Source: Haloplanus vescus (GTDB lineage Archaea > Halobacteriota > Halobacteria > Halobacteriales > Haloferacaceae). Taken from it: DNA of 64,000 nucleotides. The first letter of the stretch is position 1. Each line of letters starts with the position of its first letter. This document shows positions 52,662 through 61,644 of this stretch, piece after piece. The position numbers and the translations under genes are program-made. The stretch is from assembly GCF_900107665.1 (NCBI RefSeq), contig NZ_FNQT01000001.1, positions 355,742-419,741 of the forward strand, given 5' to 3'. The notes under the pieces are model-generated. The model was not told where the DNA came from. It saw nothing but the letters and a program-made list of their open reading frames with translations, and did no database searches.

Positions 52662-53435
52662 ATGTCGCTCAGCGACCGACAGTTCGAACAGTATCAGCGG
52701 GACGGCTACGTCGTCGTCGAGGACTTGCTCTCGGACGACGAGGTGGCCCGCGTCACCGACCGCATCCGCGAGTACGTCGCCGGCGACCGGACCGAGACGA
52801 CGTTCAGTCGGATGCTCGAACCCGACATCGACCCCGACGAGTTCGACCACGAGGGCGACCCGGTTCGGAAGTTCGAGGGCGTCAGCATGGCCCGCGAAGA
52901 CGACGTGTTCGCCGACCTCGCCCACCACGAGGGCATCCTCGAAGTCATCCAGCAGCTCCAGGGTCCGAACGTCGACCTCCTCCGGAGCGCCGCGATGCTC
53001 AAGCCGCCACAGGTCGGGAGCGAGAAGAAGTTCCACCAAGACGCCGCGTACTACCCGATTCAGCCCCGTGACCACGTAACCGTCTGGATTGCACTCGACG
53101 AGGCGACGACGGACAACGGTTGTATGCGCGTCGTGCCGGGCGCGCACACGGACGGCCTCATCGGCCACGAGGCCATCGAGTACGACACGGACATCGCCAT
53201 CACGGAGCGTGACTACGACATCGACGATACCGTGGCCCTCCCGATGGAACCGGGGAGCGTCCTCTTCCAGCACTGTCTCCTGCCCCACTACACCGCGCCG
53301 AACACGACCGAGACGTGGCGGCGGGCGTTCATCCTCGCGTACATGCGGTCTCGGTCCCGCTTCACGGACGACGAACCGCCCGAGTGGGTCGACTCGTTGC
53401 ACGTCGCCGGCGACGAGTTCCCCGGGTGCGTCTGA
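52662..53435 (+). CDS. Phytanoyl-CoA dioxygenase (PhyH) family protein
   Basis: This 257-aa Fe(II)/2-oxoglutarate dioxygenase has the metal triad His125-x-Asp127 in KKFHQDAAY and a distal His204 or His209 in FQHCLLPHYT, with the 2-oxoglutarate arginine in TTETWRRAFIL. The length and the start GYVVVEDLLSDDE fit the family. Substrates in archaea are unknown; modified lipids, ectoines and small metabolites are all hydroxylated by relatives. It interrupts the rnp2-psmA neighbourhood. Confidence 0.9.
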   Translation: MSLSDRQFEQYQRDGYVVVEDLLSDDEVARVTDRIREYVAGDRTETTFSRMLEPDIDPDEFDHEGDPVRKFEGVSMAREDDVFADLAHHEGILEVIQQLQGPNVDLLRSAAMLKPPQVGSEKKFHQDAAYYPIQPRDHVTVWIALDEATTDNGCMRVVPGAHTDGLIGHEAIEYDTDIAITERDYDIDDTVALPMEPGSVLFQHCLLPHYTAPNTTETWRRAFILAYMRSRSRFTDDEPPEWVDSLHVAGDEFPGCV

Positions 53436-53522
53436 GACGGGGTAGTGGAACTCAGGCCGGAAATTCGCCGAGACGAGCCCTCAAATCTCCCGAAAACAGT
53501 CACATACCCCGTACGACGCCGC

Positions 53523-53864
53523 TCAGTCGAGATACGTCTCTTCGCAGGCGCGAATCGTTCCCGAGACGCCCCGGACCCAGACACCGACCGAGTCGCCGTC
53601 GATGTCGTGGACGCAGGCCAGCGCCGCCCGCGCCGGCCCCACCTCGCCGCGCCGCGCGCGGACGACGGCCTCGCCAGTCCCGTCCTCGAAATCGAATCGA
53701 AGGACTCGCAGGTCGGCATCGGCGCTTCCCGGGTCGCCGAGTAGGTTGCTGGCCGCGTACCACACCGCGCGCTGAAACGCGCTCCGCGAGAGGTCGGCCT
53801 CCGCTTCTAGCCCGACGGCGAGATAGCGCCAGTGCGGGCGGAGGTGTTTGGGGAGGTGCTTCAC
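53523..53864 (-). CDS. rnp2: RNase P protein component 2 (Pop5 homologue)
   Basis: The 113-aa protein (GTG start) begins KHLPKHLRPHWRYLAVGLEA and has the Rpp14/Pop5 fold, with LRVLRFDFEDGTGEAVVRARR. With Rnp3 it forms a heterotetramer that stabilises the catalytic RNA of RNase P. The start overlaps the rnp3 stop by 4 bp. Confidence 0.9.
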   Translation of the reverse strand: MKHLPKHLRPHWRYLAVGLEAEADLSRSAFQRAVWYAASNLLGDPGSADADLRVLRFDFEDGTGEAVVRARRGEVGPARAALACVHDIDGDSVGVWVRGVSGTIRACEETYLD

Positions 53865-54559
53865 GACTCGTCCTCCTCGTATCGTCCGCGTTCGACGCCG
53901 GGGCTGACGTAGGACTCGGACTGCCGGTGGCGATTGCGCTCGGCGAGGGCGCCCCACTCGCGAAGCCCCGCACGAACCGTCTCGGGGTCGAAGCCGACGA
54001 CTTCGCCGACGGCGACGAGTTCGCGCGGCGCTCGCAGGTCGAGATGGGAGTCCGGCGTCGCGCTGACGACGTAGGGTGCGTCGGCGTCGGCGACGAGTTC
54101 GCGGAGTTTCCGCAGGTCACGGAGCGCGCGAACGCGCTCCCCGCCTGTTGAGCGCAACACCGGGCCGAAGTCGAACTCGATGCGGACGCCGTTGGTCGCC
54201 GCCCGGTTGGCGAGGACGTGGTTCACGTCGCCGTCGCCGTCCATCGGGCGCGTGAGTACGTCGACGCGTTCGTTCTCGACGGCGAAGCGATTGAGGCGGT
54301 CGGTCCCGCCGCGGACGCAGACGAGCGTATGGTCCGGGCGCTCGCCGCCCACCGAACCACTCGCGCGTTCGGGGTCGGGGGCGACGATTTCGACGGCATC
54401 GACGACGTCGATGCCCGCGGACTCGCGGAGCGAGTCGTAGTCGGGCGTCGCCTCCCGCGCCCGAATCACGACGCCCTCGTAGCCCACGCGAGCCGCAGTC
54501 GTGGCGAATCGCGTCGCCGTGCTCGTCCCGTCGGGGTGGGCGTGGACCGCCTCGTACAT
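53861..54559 (-). CDS. rnp3: RNase P protein component 3 (Rpp30 homologue)
   Basis: The 232-aa TIM-barrel protein MYEAVHAHPDG... carries GYEGVVIRARE, DRLNRFAVENERVDVLTRP and VRIEFDFGPVLRSTGG, typical of archaeal Rpp30. It partners Rnp2, encoded next. The start MYEAVHAHP at 54559 is preferred over one four codons upstream. Confidence 0.9.
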   Translation of the reverse strand: MYEAVHAHPDGTSTATRFATTAARVGYEGVVIRAREATPDYDSLRESAGIDVVDAVEIVAPDPERASGSVGGERPDHTLVCVRGGTDRLNRFAVENERVDVLTRPMDGDGDVNHVLANRAATNGVRIEFDFGPVLRSTGGERVRALRDLRKLRELVADADAPYVVSATPDSHLDLRAPRELVAVGEVVGFDPETVRAGLREWGALAERNRHRQSESYVSPGVERGRYEEDES

Positions 54560-54597
54560 GTGCCAACCCAAACCCCCGAGGCGCTTGGGGATTGCGC

Positions 54598-55710
54598 TTA
54601 TCCCCGGAGCGCCGCGAGGGCGTCGGTCAGCGCCGTCGCCGCGCGCTCCACGTCGGCGACGCGGACGTACTCCCGGTCGGCGTGGGCGACGGGGCCCGTC
54701 TCGTCGGCGAGGACGCCCGGCCCGAAGACGACGGTGGGCGCGGGCGAGAAGTAGGACGCCTCAGTCGCGGCGGTAAATGGACGAACGTCGCCCGCGTCGC
54801 CGTCGGTGACGCCCGTCGCGGCCGCCGCGAGGTGACGCACCACCGGCGCGTCGGCGTCCGTCGCGAAGGCTTCGAGAAACGGCGTCGGGCGGTCGGTGAG
54901 CTCGAAGTCGACGCCCACGTCGGCATGCGTGGCGTCGTCGACGGTGGCTTCGAGCGAGTCGCGGAACCCCTCGGCCGATTCGGGGGGAACGCTCCGCCGG
55001 TCGACGGTGAGCGCACAGTCGGCCGGCACCTGATTCGTCACCTTGCCGCCCTCGACGACTGTCGGCGTCAGCGTCGCCGGGCCGAGGTCCGGGTGCGGGT
55101 CGCGCTCGGCGTCGAACTCCCGAATCGCCGCCAGCGCCCCCTCCGCGGCGGCGACGGCGTTGACGCCGGAGTCGGGGTCGGCGGCGTGGGCGTTCCGCCC
55201 CGAGAGGTGGAGCGTCCCCTCGAAGCGCCCCTTCGCGGCCGTACAGACGTCCAGCCCGGTCGGCTCGCCGACGACGTAGCAGTCGCCGTCGGTGTCGACA
55301 TCCGGTAGGACGGTCACGTCGAGCGCCGCGGCGCCCGTCGAGTAGACTTCCTCGTCGGGCGTGACGGCGAGGGTGACCCGTCCCGAGCGGTCGGTGTCGA
55401 CGGCGAAGAAGGCGGCAAGGAGCGCCGCGAGCGGTCCCTTCGCGTCACAGGAGCCACGGCCGCGAATCACGTCGCCGTCGCGCTCGTAGGGGATATGCGG
55501 CGAGACGGTGTCGATGTGGGTGTTGAGGACGATATGGGGCGACCCCTCGCCCCGCGTCGCGAGCGTGTTGCCCGCGTCGTCGACGAGTGGGTCCGCGCCG
55601 TTCGCTTCGAGCGTCTCCACGAGGAACTCACGCATTGCCGTCACGTCCTCGTGGGAGTCGATTGGGACCGCGGATTCAAGGAAGTCGACGGGGTCGAAGG
55701 CGTCGCTCAC
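54598..55710 (-). CDS. dapE: Succinyl-diaminopimelate desuccinylase
   Basis: This 370-aa M20 metallopeptidase-type enzyme removes succinate from N-succinyl-LL-diaminopimelate. Metal-binding motifs are LNTHIDTVSPH, RGSCDAKGPLAALLAAF with the bridging Asp, TPDEEVYS and GEPTGLDVCTAAKGRFEG. It is the last gene of the lysine operon, which identifies the substrate among M20 relatives such as acetylornithine deacetylase. Confidence 0.9.
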   Translation of the reverse strand: MSDAFDPVDFLESAVPIDSHEDVTAMREFLVETLEANGADPLVDDAGNTLATRGEGSPHIVLNTHIDTVSPHIPYERDGDVIRGRGSCDAKGPLAALLAAFFAVDTDRSGRVTLAVTPDEEVYSTGAAALDVTVLPDVDTDGDCYVVGEPTGLDVCTAAKGRFEGTLHLSGRNAHAADPDSGVNAVAAAEGALAAIREFDAERDPHPDLGPATLTPTVVEGGKVTNQVPADCALTVDRRSVPPESAEGFRDSLEATVDDATHADVGVDFELTDRPTPFLEAFATDADAPVVRHLAAAATGVTDGDAGDVRPFTAATEASYFSPAPTVVFGPGVLADETGPVAHADREYVRVADVERAATALTDALAALRG

Positions 55711-56591
55711 GCCTCGGGGACCTCCAGTTCGTCCTCGAACTCGTACTCGACCGGGCCGGTGAGCGTCGCCGGTTCGTCGTCGGGGACGACGATGACGAGG
55801 TCACCGCCCGGTGGCGACACCCGGACGGGGCCCTCGGTGTCGAGGCGGCCCGTCCGCTTCGCGGCGGCGACGATGGCCACCGCGCCCGTCCCGCAGGCCA
55901 TCGTCTCGCCTTCGACGCCGCGCTCGAAGGTGCGCTGGCGGAAGGCCGCCGTCTGCCCGGGCGCCCCCTCGCGAGCGTCGTCGTCCAGACGCACGCGGGA
56001 GGCGAGGGTGACGTTCGCGCCCTCGGGGAACACGTCGGCGTGCCGGACCGGCGGCGCGACGTTGGGGAGGTCCACGTCGTCCACGTCGTCGACGAACGCG
56101 ACGGCGTGGGGGACGCCGGTGTCGACGGCGGTGACAGTCAGTCCCTCGACGGACTCCTCAACGAGTTGGTTGCCGTGGTCGGGCACGAGGGGTACGTCGG
56201 TCGGGTCGAACGACGGGTGACCCATCTCGACGGTGACGCCCTCGCTCTGCACGACGGCGTGGCGGTCGCCCGCGGGCGTCTCGATGACGACTTCGCGCGC
56301 GCCGGTCGCCCGCGCCGCCCAGACGGCGGTGACGCGCGCGCCGTTGCCACACATCTCGGCGATAGAGCCGTCGGGTTGGACGAGCGTCATCGTCACCCGG
56401 ACGGGCGTGGCCGACGAGTCGAGGTCCAAGAAGAGCACGCCGTCGGCCCCGGTTCGCTCGCCGCGCACGCCCGTCTCGCGGTCACAGTGGACGCGAGCGA
56501 AGGCCGCGCGGTCCGTCACCGGCGCGTCGGCGGGCAGGACGAGGAAGTCGTTGGCCGTCCCGTGGTACTTCTCGGCGGTGACGGTGCTCAT
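55707..56591 (-). CDS. dapF: Diaminopimelate epimerase
   Basis: The 294-aa cofactor-free enzyme converts LL- to meso-diaminopimelate using two cysteines, visible as EMCGNGAR and MACGTGAVA. KYHGTANDFLVLPA is the conserved N-terminus. It overlaps lysA and dapE by 4 bp each. Confidence 0.95.
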   Translation of the reverse strand: MSTVTAEKYHGTANDFLVLPADAPVTDRAAFARVHCDRETGVRGERTGADGVLFLDLDSSATPVRVTMTLVQPDGSIAEMCGNGARVTAVWAARATGAREVVIETPAGDRHAVVQSEGVTVEMGHPSFDPTDVPLVPDHGNQLVEESVEGLTVTAVDTGVPHAVAFVDDVDDVDLPNVAPPVRHADVFPEGANVTLASRVRLDDDAREGAPGQTAAFRQRTFERGVEGETMACGTGAVAIVAAAKRTGRLDTEGPVRVSPPGGDLVIVVPDDEPATLTGPVEYEFEDELEVPEA

Positions 56592-57847
56592 CGGTCCACC
56601 TCCAGCGCGGTGAGGCCGGCGATGGTCTCGCGCTCGCGGGCGAGACGAACCTTGTCGCCGTCGAGTACGACCTCAGCGGGCCGGGGCCGCGAGTTGTACG
56701 TACTCGCCATCTCGTAGCCGTAGGCGCCCGCGTTGCCGATTGCGAGCAAGTCGTCGCGACGCGGGGCGGGCATCGGTCGCTCCTCGCAGAACAGGTCCGC
56801 CGTCTCGCAGACGGGGCCGGCGACGGTCACCGGCCGTTCCGGACGCTGGTCGGTCAGGTTTCGAATCGCGTGGTAGGCGTCGTACATCGCCGGCCGGAGC
56901 AACGTCGTCATGCCGGCGTCGACGCCGGCGACGACGGGCACGCTCCCGGTCGACCCCTCGTCGTCGACGGGCTTGACCGTGTTCACCCGCGTCAGGAGGA
57001 CGCCCGCGTCGGCGACGACGTAGCGCCCGGGTTCGACCGCAAGCGTGGCGTCTACGGGGCCGAGTGCGTCCTTCGTCGCGTCGGCGACGGCGTCTAGGTC
57101 GAGCGGCGCGTCGGCCTCGCGGTAGGGGACGCCGAACCCGCCGCCGATGTCGACGAACTCCAGCGGGCCCACCGAGCGCGCCAGGTCGCCCATCCGCGAG
57201 ACGAGCTCGCGGTGGGCCTCCAGGTCGTCGCCGCTGATGCCGCTACCGGCGTGGGCGTGAATCCCGACCACGTCGAAGTCGGCCCGCGCGTCGTCGACGA
57301 GGGCCGCCGCGCGGTCGTAGGGGACGCCGAACTTGGCGTGGCCGCCGGTCGTCACCTTCTCGTGATGGCCGGCGCCGACGCCGGGGTTGACCCGAATCGC
57401 GAGGCGGCCGTCGAAACCGCGCTCGCGGAGGCGCGTCACGGTATCCCGAGCACCGGCGACGATAGTCACCTCGGCACCGTCGCGCCAGCGGTCGAGAACG
57501 ACGTCGAGGTCCTCGGCCGGCGGGTTGACCGCCGTGTACTGCACGCTGTCGTAGCCGGCGTCGAGGGCGCGCACCACCTCGCCGGCGGACGCACACTCGG
57601 CGCCGAGGCCGCTCTCGCGGACCGTCTCCAAGACGGCCCGGCCGGTGTGGGCCTTGACGGCGTAACGAACGTCGACGTCGTCGGTGTCGGCGTCGAAGGC
57701 CGCCCGGAGGCGGGTCGCGTTCTCGCGCACCCGGTCGAGGTCGGTCACGTAGAGCGGCGTGCCGTACTCGTCGGCGAGGTCGGCGAGGTCGGCAGCCGAC
57801 CAGTCGGCGAGGCGTCGCACGGCCGGGCCGGCCGCCTGCGCGTTCAT
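56588..57847 (-). CDS. lysA: Diaminopimelate decarboxylase
   Basis: This 419-aa PLP enzyme makes L-lysine from meso-diaminopimelate. The PLP lysine is in VRYAVKAHTGRAVL; HAHAGSGI, FVDIGGGFGVPY, EPGRYVVADAG and VCETADLF supply phosphate- and substrate-binding residues. The length is normal. Confidence 0.95.
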   Translation of the reverse strand: MNAQAAGPAVRRLADWSAADLADLADEYGTPLYVTDLDRVRENATRLRAAFDADTDDVDVRYAVKAHTGRAVLETVRESGLGAECASAGEVVRALDAGYDSVQYTAVNPPAEDLDVVLDRWRDGAEVTIVAGARDTVTRLRERGFDGRLAIRVNPGVGAGHHEKVTTGGHAKFGVPYDRAAALVDDARADFDVVGIHAHAGSGISGDDLEAHRELVSRMGDLARSVGPLEFVDIGGGFGVPYREADAPLDLDAVADATKDALGPVDATLAVEPGRYVVADAGVLLTRVNTVKPVDDEGSTGSVPVVAGVDAGMTTLLRPAMYDAYHAIRNLTDQRPERPVTVAGPVCETADLFCEERPMPAPRRDDLLAIGNAGAYGYEMASTYNSRPRPAEVVLDGDKVRLARERETIAGLTALEVDR

Positions 57848-58677
57848 TCCCGGAGCGCCTCCTCCCGCTTCGTGGCGTCTCGGGTGTCGGCCTCGATGTC
57901 CATCGCGACCACCGCGGGCTTGTACGCGCCGCCCGCGAACAGGTCGTGGTCACCGATGGAGGACTCGACCATCCGGGTGAAGGCGCGGCGCTCCGGCGGC
58001 AGGTGACCGTAGATGACCTCCTCCTCGACGAGGTCGTACACCGGGATGCGCGGCGACAGGAGCGTGTTCTCGCCGACGACCGTGTTCTCGCCGACGACGA
58101 ACCCGCTCGTGACCCGACAGCCGGCACCGAGCGAGACGCCGTCCTCGACGATGACTGGCGCGTCCTCGACGGGTTCGAGGACGCCGCCGATGAGCGTGTT
58201 GGCGCCGAGCTTGACGTTCTCGCCGATTTGGGCACAGGAGCCGACGGTGTCACAGGAGTCGACGAGGGTGCCGTCGCCGACGTGGGCACCGATGTTGACG
58301 AAGGAGGGACTCATCATGATGCAGTCGGCGCCGAGGTAGGCGCCGCGGCGGATGGTCGTTCCGTCGGGCGTGTTGCGCGTGCCCCGGTCGCCGAGGTCAC
58401 CCGTCTCGCGCAGGGGCAGGACGTCGTGGTAGTCGACGCCGCCGTAGGAGCGTGCCTCCGTCGCGCGCAGGCCGAAGTTGAGCAGGATGCCCTGCTTCAC
58501 CCATTCGTTGGCCTCCCACTCGTCGCCCTGCTTCTCGGCGGCGCGAATCTCGCCCGCCTCGAGAGCGTCGAGGAAGGCGTCGATAGTCGCCATGTCGTCG
58601 GTCGTCGCCGTCTCGGCGTCGACCGCGTCGTCGTCGTAGCGCTGCCACAGGTCGGATACGTCGGATTGGAGTGTCAT
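57844..58677 (-). CDS. dapD: Tetrahydrodipicolinate N-succinyltransferase
   Basis: The 277-aa trimeric left-handed beta-helix enzyme shows hexapeptide repeats from GAYLGADCIMMSPSFVNIGA through GENTVVGENTLL. The tail IYGHLPPERRAFTRMVESS is also conserved. Its presence shows that the organism uses the succinylase branch of the DAP pathway. Confidence 0.93.
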   Translation of the reverse strand: MTLQSDVSDLWQRYDDDAVDAETATTDDMATIDAFLDALEAGEIRAAEKQGDEWEANEWVKQGILLNFGLRATEARSYGGVDYHDVLPLRETGDLGDRGTRNTPDGTTIRRGAYLGADCIMMSPSFVNIGAHVGDGTLVDSCDTVGSCAQIGENVKLGANTLIGGVLEPVEDAPVIVEDGVSLGAGCRVTSGFVVGENTVVGENTLLSPRIPVYDLVEEEVIYGHLPPERRAFTRMVESSIGDHDLFAGGAYKPAVVAMDIEADTRDATKREEALRE

Positions 58678-59429
58678 ACTGTGTCCTCGAAGTCGTACTC
58701 GCCGGCCGGGCGGCCGACGAGCCAGTCGGCGGCATCGAGCGCACCCTCGGCGAAGACGCCGCGGGACTCGGCTCGATGCGTGAGCGTCAGCACCTCGTGG
58801 TTCCCCGCAAGTAGTAGTTCGTGTTCGCCTCTGATGTCGCCGGCTCGGAGCGCGTGGACGCCCACCTCGTCACCCTCTCGGGGCTGGTCGCCCTCGCGGC
58901 CGTGCACGCGGTCAAAGTCGCCGCGAATCTCCTCGATGTCGTCGAGGATGTCGTTTGCCGTCCCCGAGGGAGCGTCTCGCTTGCGGTTGTGGTGGGTCTC
59001 CGAGAGCTCGATGTCGTAGTCGTCGAGCGCGGCGACGGCCTCCCGAATCACGTCCCGAAACGCCGTCATGGCGCGCGAGAAGTTCGGGGCTCGGAGTAGG
59101 GGAATCTCTCTGGCGGCGTCGGCGAGGAGTTCGAGTTGGGCGTCCGAGAAGCCGGTCGTCCCGACGACGGCGGCGACGCCCGCGTCGGCACAGGCCTCGA
59201 CGTAGCGCGTGCTCGCGTCGGGGACGGTGAAATCCACCAGCACGTCGGGGTCGTGCTCTTCGAGGAGTCGCGGCAGGTCCCCCTCGTCCTCGACGGTGGT
59301 ACCCGCGATGGGCGGGACGGACGTGCGGTTGACCGCGAAGGCGGCCGCCATGTCCTCGCGGTCGGCGACCGCTTCGAGCACCTCGCGACCCATCTGGCCG
59401 CCGGCGCCGGTGACGGCGACCGTTATCAT
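58674..59429 (-). CDS. dapB: 4-hydroxy-tetrahydrodipicolinate reductase
   Basis: The 251-aa NAD(P)H enzyme has the Rossmann loop VTGAGGQMGREV, the DFTVPDAS strand, VVGTTGFS and the catalytic ETHHNRKRDAPSGTA. It acts directly after DapA and its gene overlaps dapA and dapD by 4 bp. Confidence 0.95.
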   Translation of the reverse strand: MITVAVTGAGGQMGREVLEAVADREDMAAAFAVNRTSVPPIAGTTVEDEGDLPRLLEEHDPDVLVDFTVPDASTRYVEACADAGVAAVVGTTGFSDAQLELLADAAREIPLLRAPNFSRAMTAFRDVIREAVAALDDYDIELSETHHNRKRDAPSGTANDILDDIEEIRGDFDRVHGREGDQPREGDEVGVHALRAGDIRGEHELLLAGNHEVLTLTHRAESRGVFAEGALDAADWLVGRPAGEYDFEDTV

Positions 59430-60328
59430 GCCTCCACCTCCACGGGGTCGAGGTCGTCGAGGACGGCCGCCAAGTCGTCACGCAGGTCCTCGGAGAGGCG
59501 GGTGAGCGGGAGTCGGACGTTGCCCGGGCCGTCGCCGCGGATGGCCATCGCCTCGTTGACGGGAATCGGGTTCGTCTCCCAGAACAGCGCGCGCATCAGC
59601 GGACCGAGTTCGTGGTGGCGCTCGCGGGCGTGTTCGTAGTCGTCATCGAGCGCCGAGTGGACCATATCGACCGTCCGCTCGGGTTCGATATTGGCGACGA
59701 CGCTGATGGTCCCCGTCCCACCGACCGAGAGGGTGGGGAGGATGAGGCCGTCGTCGCCGGCGAGGACGTGAAAGTCCTCGTCGCGGGTGCGTTCGACGAC
59801 CTCGGACACCTGACTCAAGTCGCCGCTCGCGGCCTTGTACCCCAAGATGTTGGGATGGCTGGCGAGTTCGACCGCGGTGTCGACGGTGATGTTCTGGCCC
59901 GTCCGGCCGGGGACGTTGTAGACGATTTGGGGGAGGTCCACCTCGTCGGCGATGGTGCGGTAGTGGTCGACCATCCCGGCGGGTTCGGGCTTGTTGTAGT
60001 ACGGCGAGATGAGGAGGAGGGCGTCGGCGCCCGCCTCGGCGGAGCGCCGGGAGAGTTCGAGCGCTTCGCGGGTGTTGTTCGACCCGGACCCGGCGATGAT
60101 GGGCACTTCGTCGCCGACGGCGTCGATGACGGCTTCGACCACCTCGATGTGTTCGTCGTGGCTGAGCGTCGCGCTCTCGCCGGTCGACCCGACGGGCACG
60201 AGGCCGTCGACGCCGGCGTCAACGAGGCGGTGGGCGTCCTCGCGTAACGTTTCGAAATCGATGCTGCCGTCCTCGTGGAACGGCGTCGTCATGGCGGGAT
60301 AGACCCCGCGGAACTCGGTGAGTGTCAT
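59426..60328 (-). CDS. dapA: 4-hydroxy-tetrahydrodipicolinate synthase
   Basis: The 300-aa TIM-barrel aldolase condenses pyruvate with aspartate semialdehyde. The Schiff-base lysine is Lys165 in LGYKAASGD, the proton-relay tyrosine is Tyr137 in YNVPGRTGQN, and LVPVGSTGESATL binds substrate. It is the first gene of dapA-dapB-dapD-lysA-dapF-dapE. The aminotransferase step has no gene here and is probably done by an ArgD-type enzyme elsewhere. Confidence 0.96.
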   Translation of the reverse strand: MTLTEFRGVYPAMTTPFHEDGSIDFETLREDAHRLVDAGVDGLVPVGSTGESATLSHDEHIEVVEAVIDAVGDEVPIIAGSGSNNTREALELSRRSAEAGADALLLISPYYNKPEPAGMVDHYRTIADEVDLPQIVYNVPGRTGQNITVDTAVELASHPNILGYKAASGDLSQVSEVVERTRDEDFHVLAGDDGLILPTLSVGGTGTISVVANIEPERTVDMVHSALDDDYEHARERHHELGPLMRALFWETNPIPVNEAMAIRGDGPGNVRLPLTRLSEDLRDDLAAVLDDLDPVEVEA

Positions 60329-60396
60329 GTGCTCTGATGGGGCGTCTGCGCTGTTAGTCGTGTCGGAACGATTCGGTCGGCAACCGCCCGAGACGG

Positions 60397-60409
60397 GGGC
60401 GCTACGCCC
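60397..60409 (-). promoter_or_regulatory. Short hairpin in the lysine-operon leader
   Basis: GGGCG (60397-60401) and CGCCC (60405-60409) form a 5-bp stem with a 3-base loop between the leader ORF stop (60422) and the dapA start (60328). It may affect read-through into the operon; this is inferred from position. Confidence 0.3.
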
Positions 60410-60421
60410 GCCACGAGCGAA

Positions 60422-60508
60422 CTACCGACCGCGTTTCTTCAGGAAAGCGGCGGGGCCACGCGTCGCTGGCGAGCGACGAGCACCGACGGCGACGCGTGGG
60501 ACGTTCAC
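60422..60508 (-). CDS. Candidate 28-residue leader ORF of the lysine operon
   Basis: A GTG-started frame reads VNVPRVAVGARRSPATRGPA and ends AFLKKRGR. The minus strand carries CGTATAATAA at 60540-60531, about 26 bp upstream, so the transcript would be leaderless at this codon. The peptide is strongly basic, contrary to the proteome, and has two adjacent lysine codons near its end. It may be a regulatory leader peptide or a chance frame in a ~180-nt leader of the dapA operon. Confidence 0.3.
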   Translation of the reverse strand: MNVPRVAVGARRSPATRGPAAFLKKRGR

Positions 60509-60558
60509 GGTCGTACACGGGTGGCCCTCGTTATTATACGTTTCGTCGTCGGCTAGCG

Positions 60559-61059
60559 TCACTCCGTTCGCTCGGCGGTGAGGAGGACACCGCCGAACAG
60601 GCAGAGGAAGACGACGCCAATCGGAATCGGCAGGCCGCCGAACCCCCGCGAGAGGAGGAGAGACGTCGCGCCCGCGAAGACGAGACCGGTGCCGAGAAGC
60701 AGGCCGCCGAGGAGGCGAACGGGGTCGACGGGCCACGACTCCGCCCACGCCTCGTCGCGGTAGTAGAGGACCGAGACGGCGAGCGCAACGACGAAGACGG
60801 CGGCGCCGGCGGCCCACACCTGATAGGCGAGTTCGATGGGTTGGCCCTCTTGGAAGGCAATCGCCGAGAGCGGGTCGGCGACGGCGACGCTGCGGGCAAG
60901 GGCGATGCCGAAGACGTATCGCACCTGCACCAGCGGGAAGCGAACGAACACCACCGACGCGCCGGACGCCGACGCGAACGAAACGTTCCACGGGATGAAC
61001 GCGGACAGCCACGTCAAGAGGACGGCCAGTTCGCCGGCGTACTCGGACCGGACCCACAT
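60559..61059 (-). CDS. Five-span haloarchaeal membrane protein
   Basis: The 166-aa protein MWVRSEYAGELAVLLTWLSA has about five hydrophobic segments (about 9-30, 35-58, 80-100, 118-135 and 140-160) and contains PVDPVRLLGGLLLGTGLVF. It resembles small haloarchaeal membrane proteins of unknown function; no catalytic motif is seen. The ATG at 61059 is the first that begins with the membrane region. Confidence 0.65.
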   Translation of the reverse strand: MWVRSEYAGELAVLLTWLSAFIPWNVSFASASGASVVFVRFPLVQVRYVFGIALARSVAVADPLSAIAFQEGQPIELAYQVWAAGAAVFVVALAVSVLYYRDEAWAESWPVDPVRLLGGLLLGTGLVFAGATSLLLSRGFGGLPIPIGVVFLCLFGGVLLTAERTE

Positions 61060-61170
61060 ACGCGTGCCCGATGAGAGCCACCAGATAAAACCCATCGGCC
61101 GGCGCCGACAGACGGCGACCGCGCGGGGCGTTACGTTCATACCGCCTGAACTCAAAGGTGGTTATAAGGA

Positions 61171-61641
61171 ATGAGGCGCGACCACTTCGAGTTGGAAGTA
61201 CACAACGTCGACTGGGTGGAGTCGGGGGAGCCGCCAGCAGAGCCGCGCGTCGTCATCGACTTCACGGGGCCGGAGGACACACTGACCGAGCGACTGACGG
61301 GGGCCGACGGCGACTTGCTCGATGCCTCGGAGACGGACGTTGCCTTCCGACTCCAAGACCCACTCGACAGCCCGGACGCGGCAGGGGTCGTGAGCGTCAC
61401 CGACCGCATCACCGGTGACTTCCTCCTCGAACTCAACGAAGACGCCGACGACGTGTTACAGTTCGTCCGCGCCGCCCGCGAGTACGGGCAGACGACCGAC
61501 GACGGCGGACAGTACAGCGTCGTCATCCGCGTCGACGGCGACACCGTCGCCACCTACGAGAAGAGCACCTTCCTCGTCTACGACGCCAACGGGAGTCTGC
61601 TTCGCTCCAAGAGTCTGATCCCGTCGGGCGTCGAACTCTAG
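61171..61641 (+). CDS. DUF5793 family protein
   Basis: The 156-aa protein MRRDHFELEVHNVDWVES contains GVVSVTDRITGDFLLELNED and a C-terminal sheet SVVIRVDGDTVATYEKSTFL, typical of the haloarchaeal DUF5793 family. It is soluble and acidic. Function unknown. The next gene starts 3 bp later, so the two are cotranscribed. Confidence 0.78.
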   Translation: MRRDHFELEVHNVDWVESGEPPAEPRVVIDFTGPEDTLTERLTGADGDLLDASETDVAFRLQDPLDSPDAAGVVSVTDRITGDFLLELNEDADDVLQFVRAAREYGQTTDDGGQYSVVIRVDGDTVATYEKSTFLVYDANGSLLRSKSLIPSGVEL

Positions 61642-61644
61642 GCC

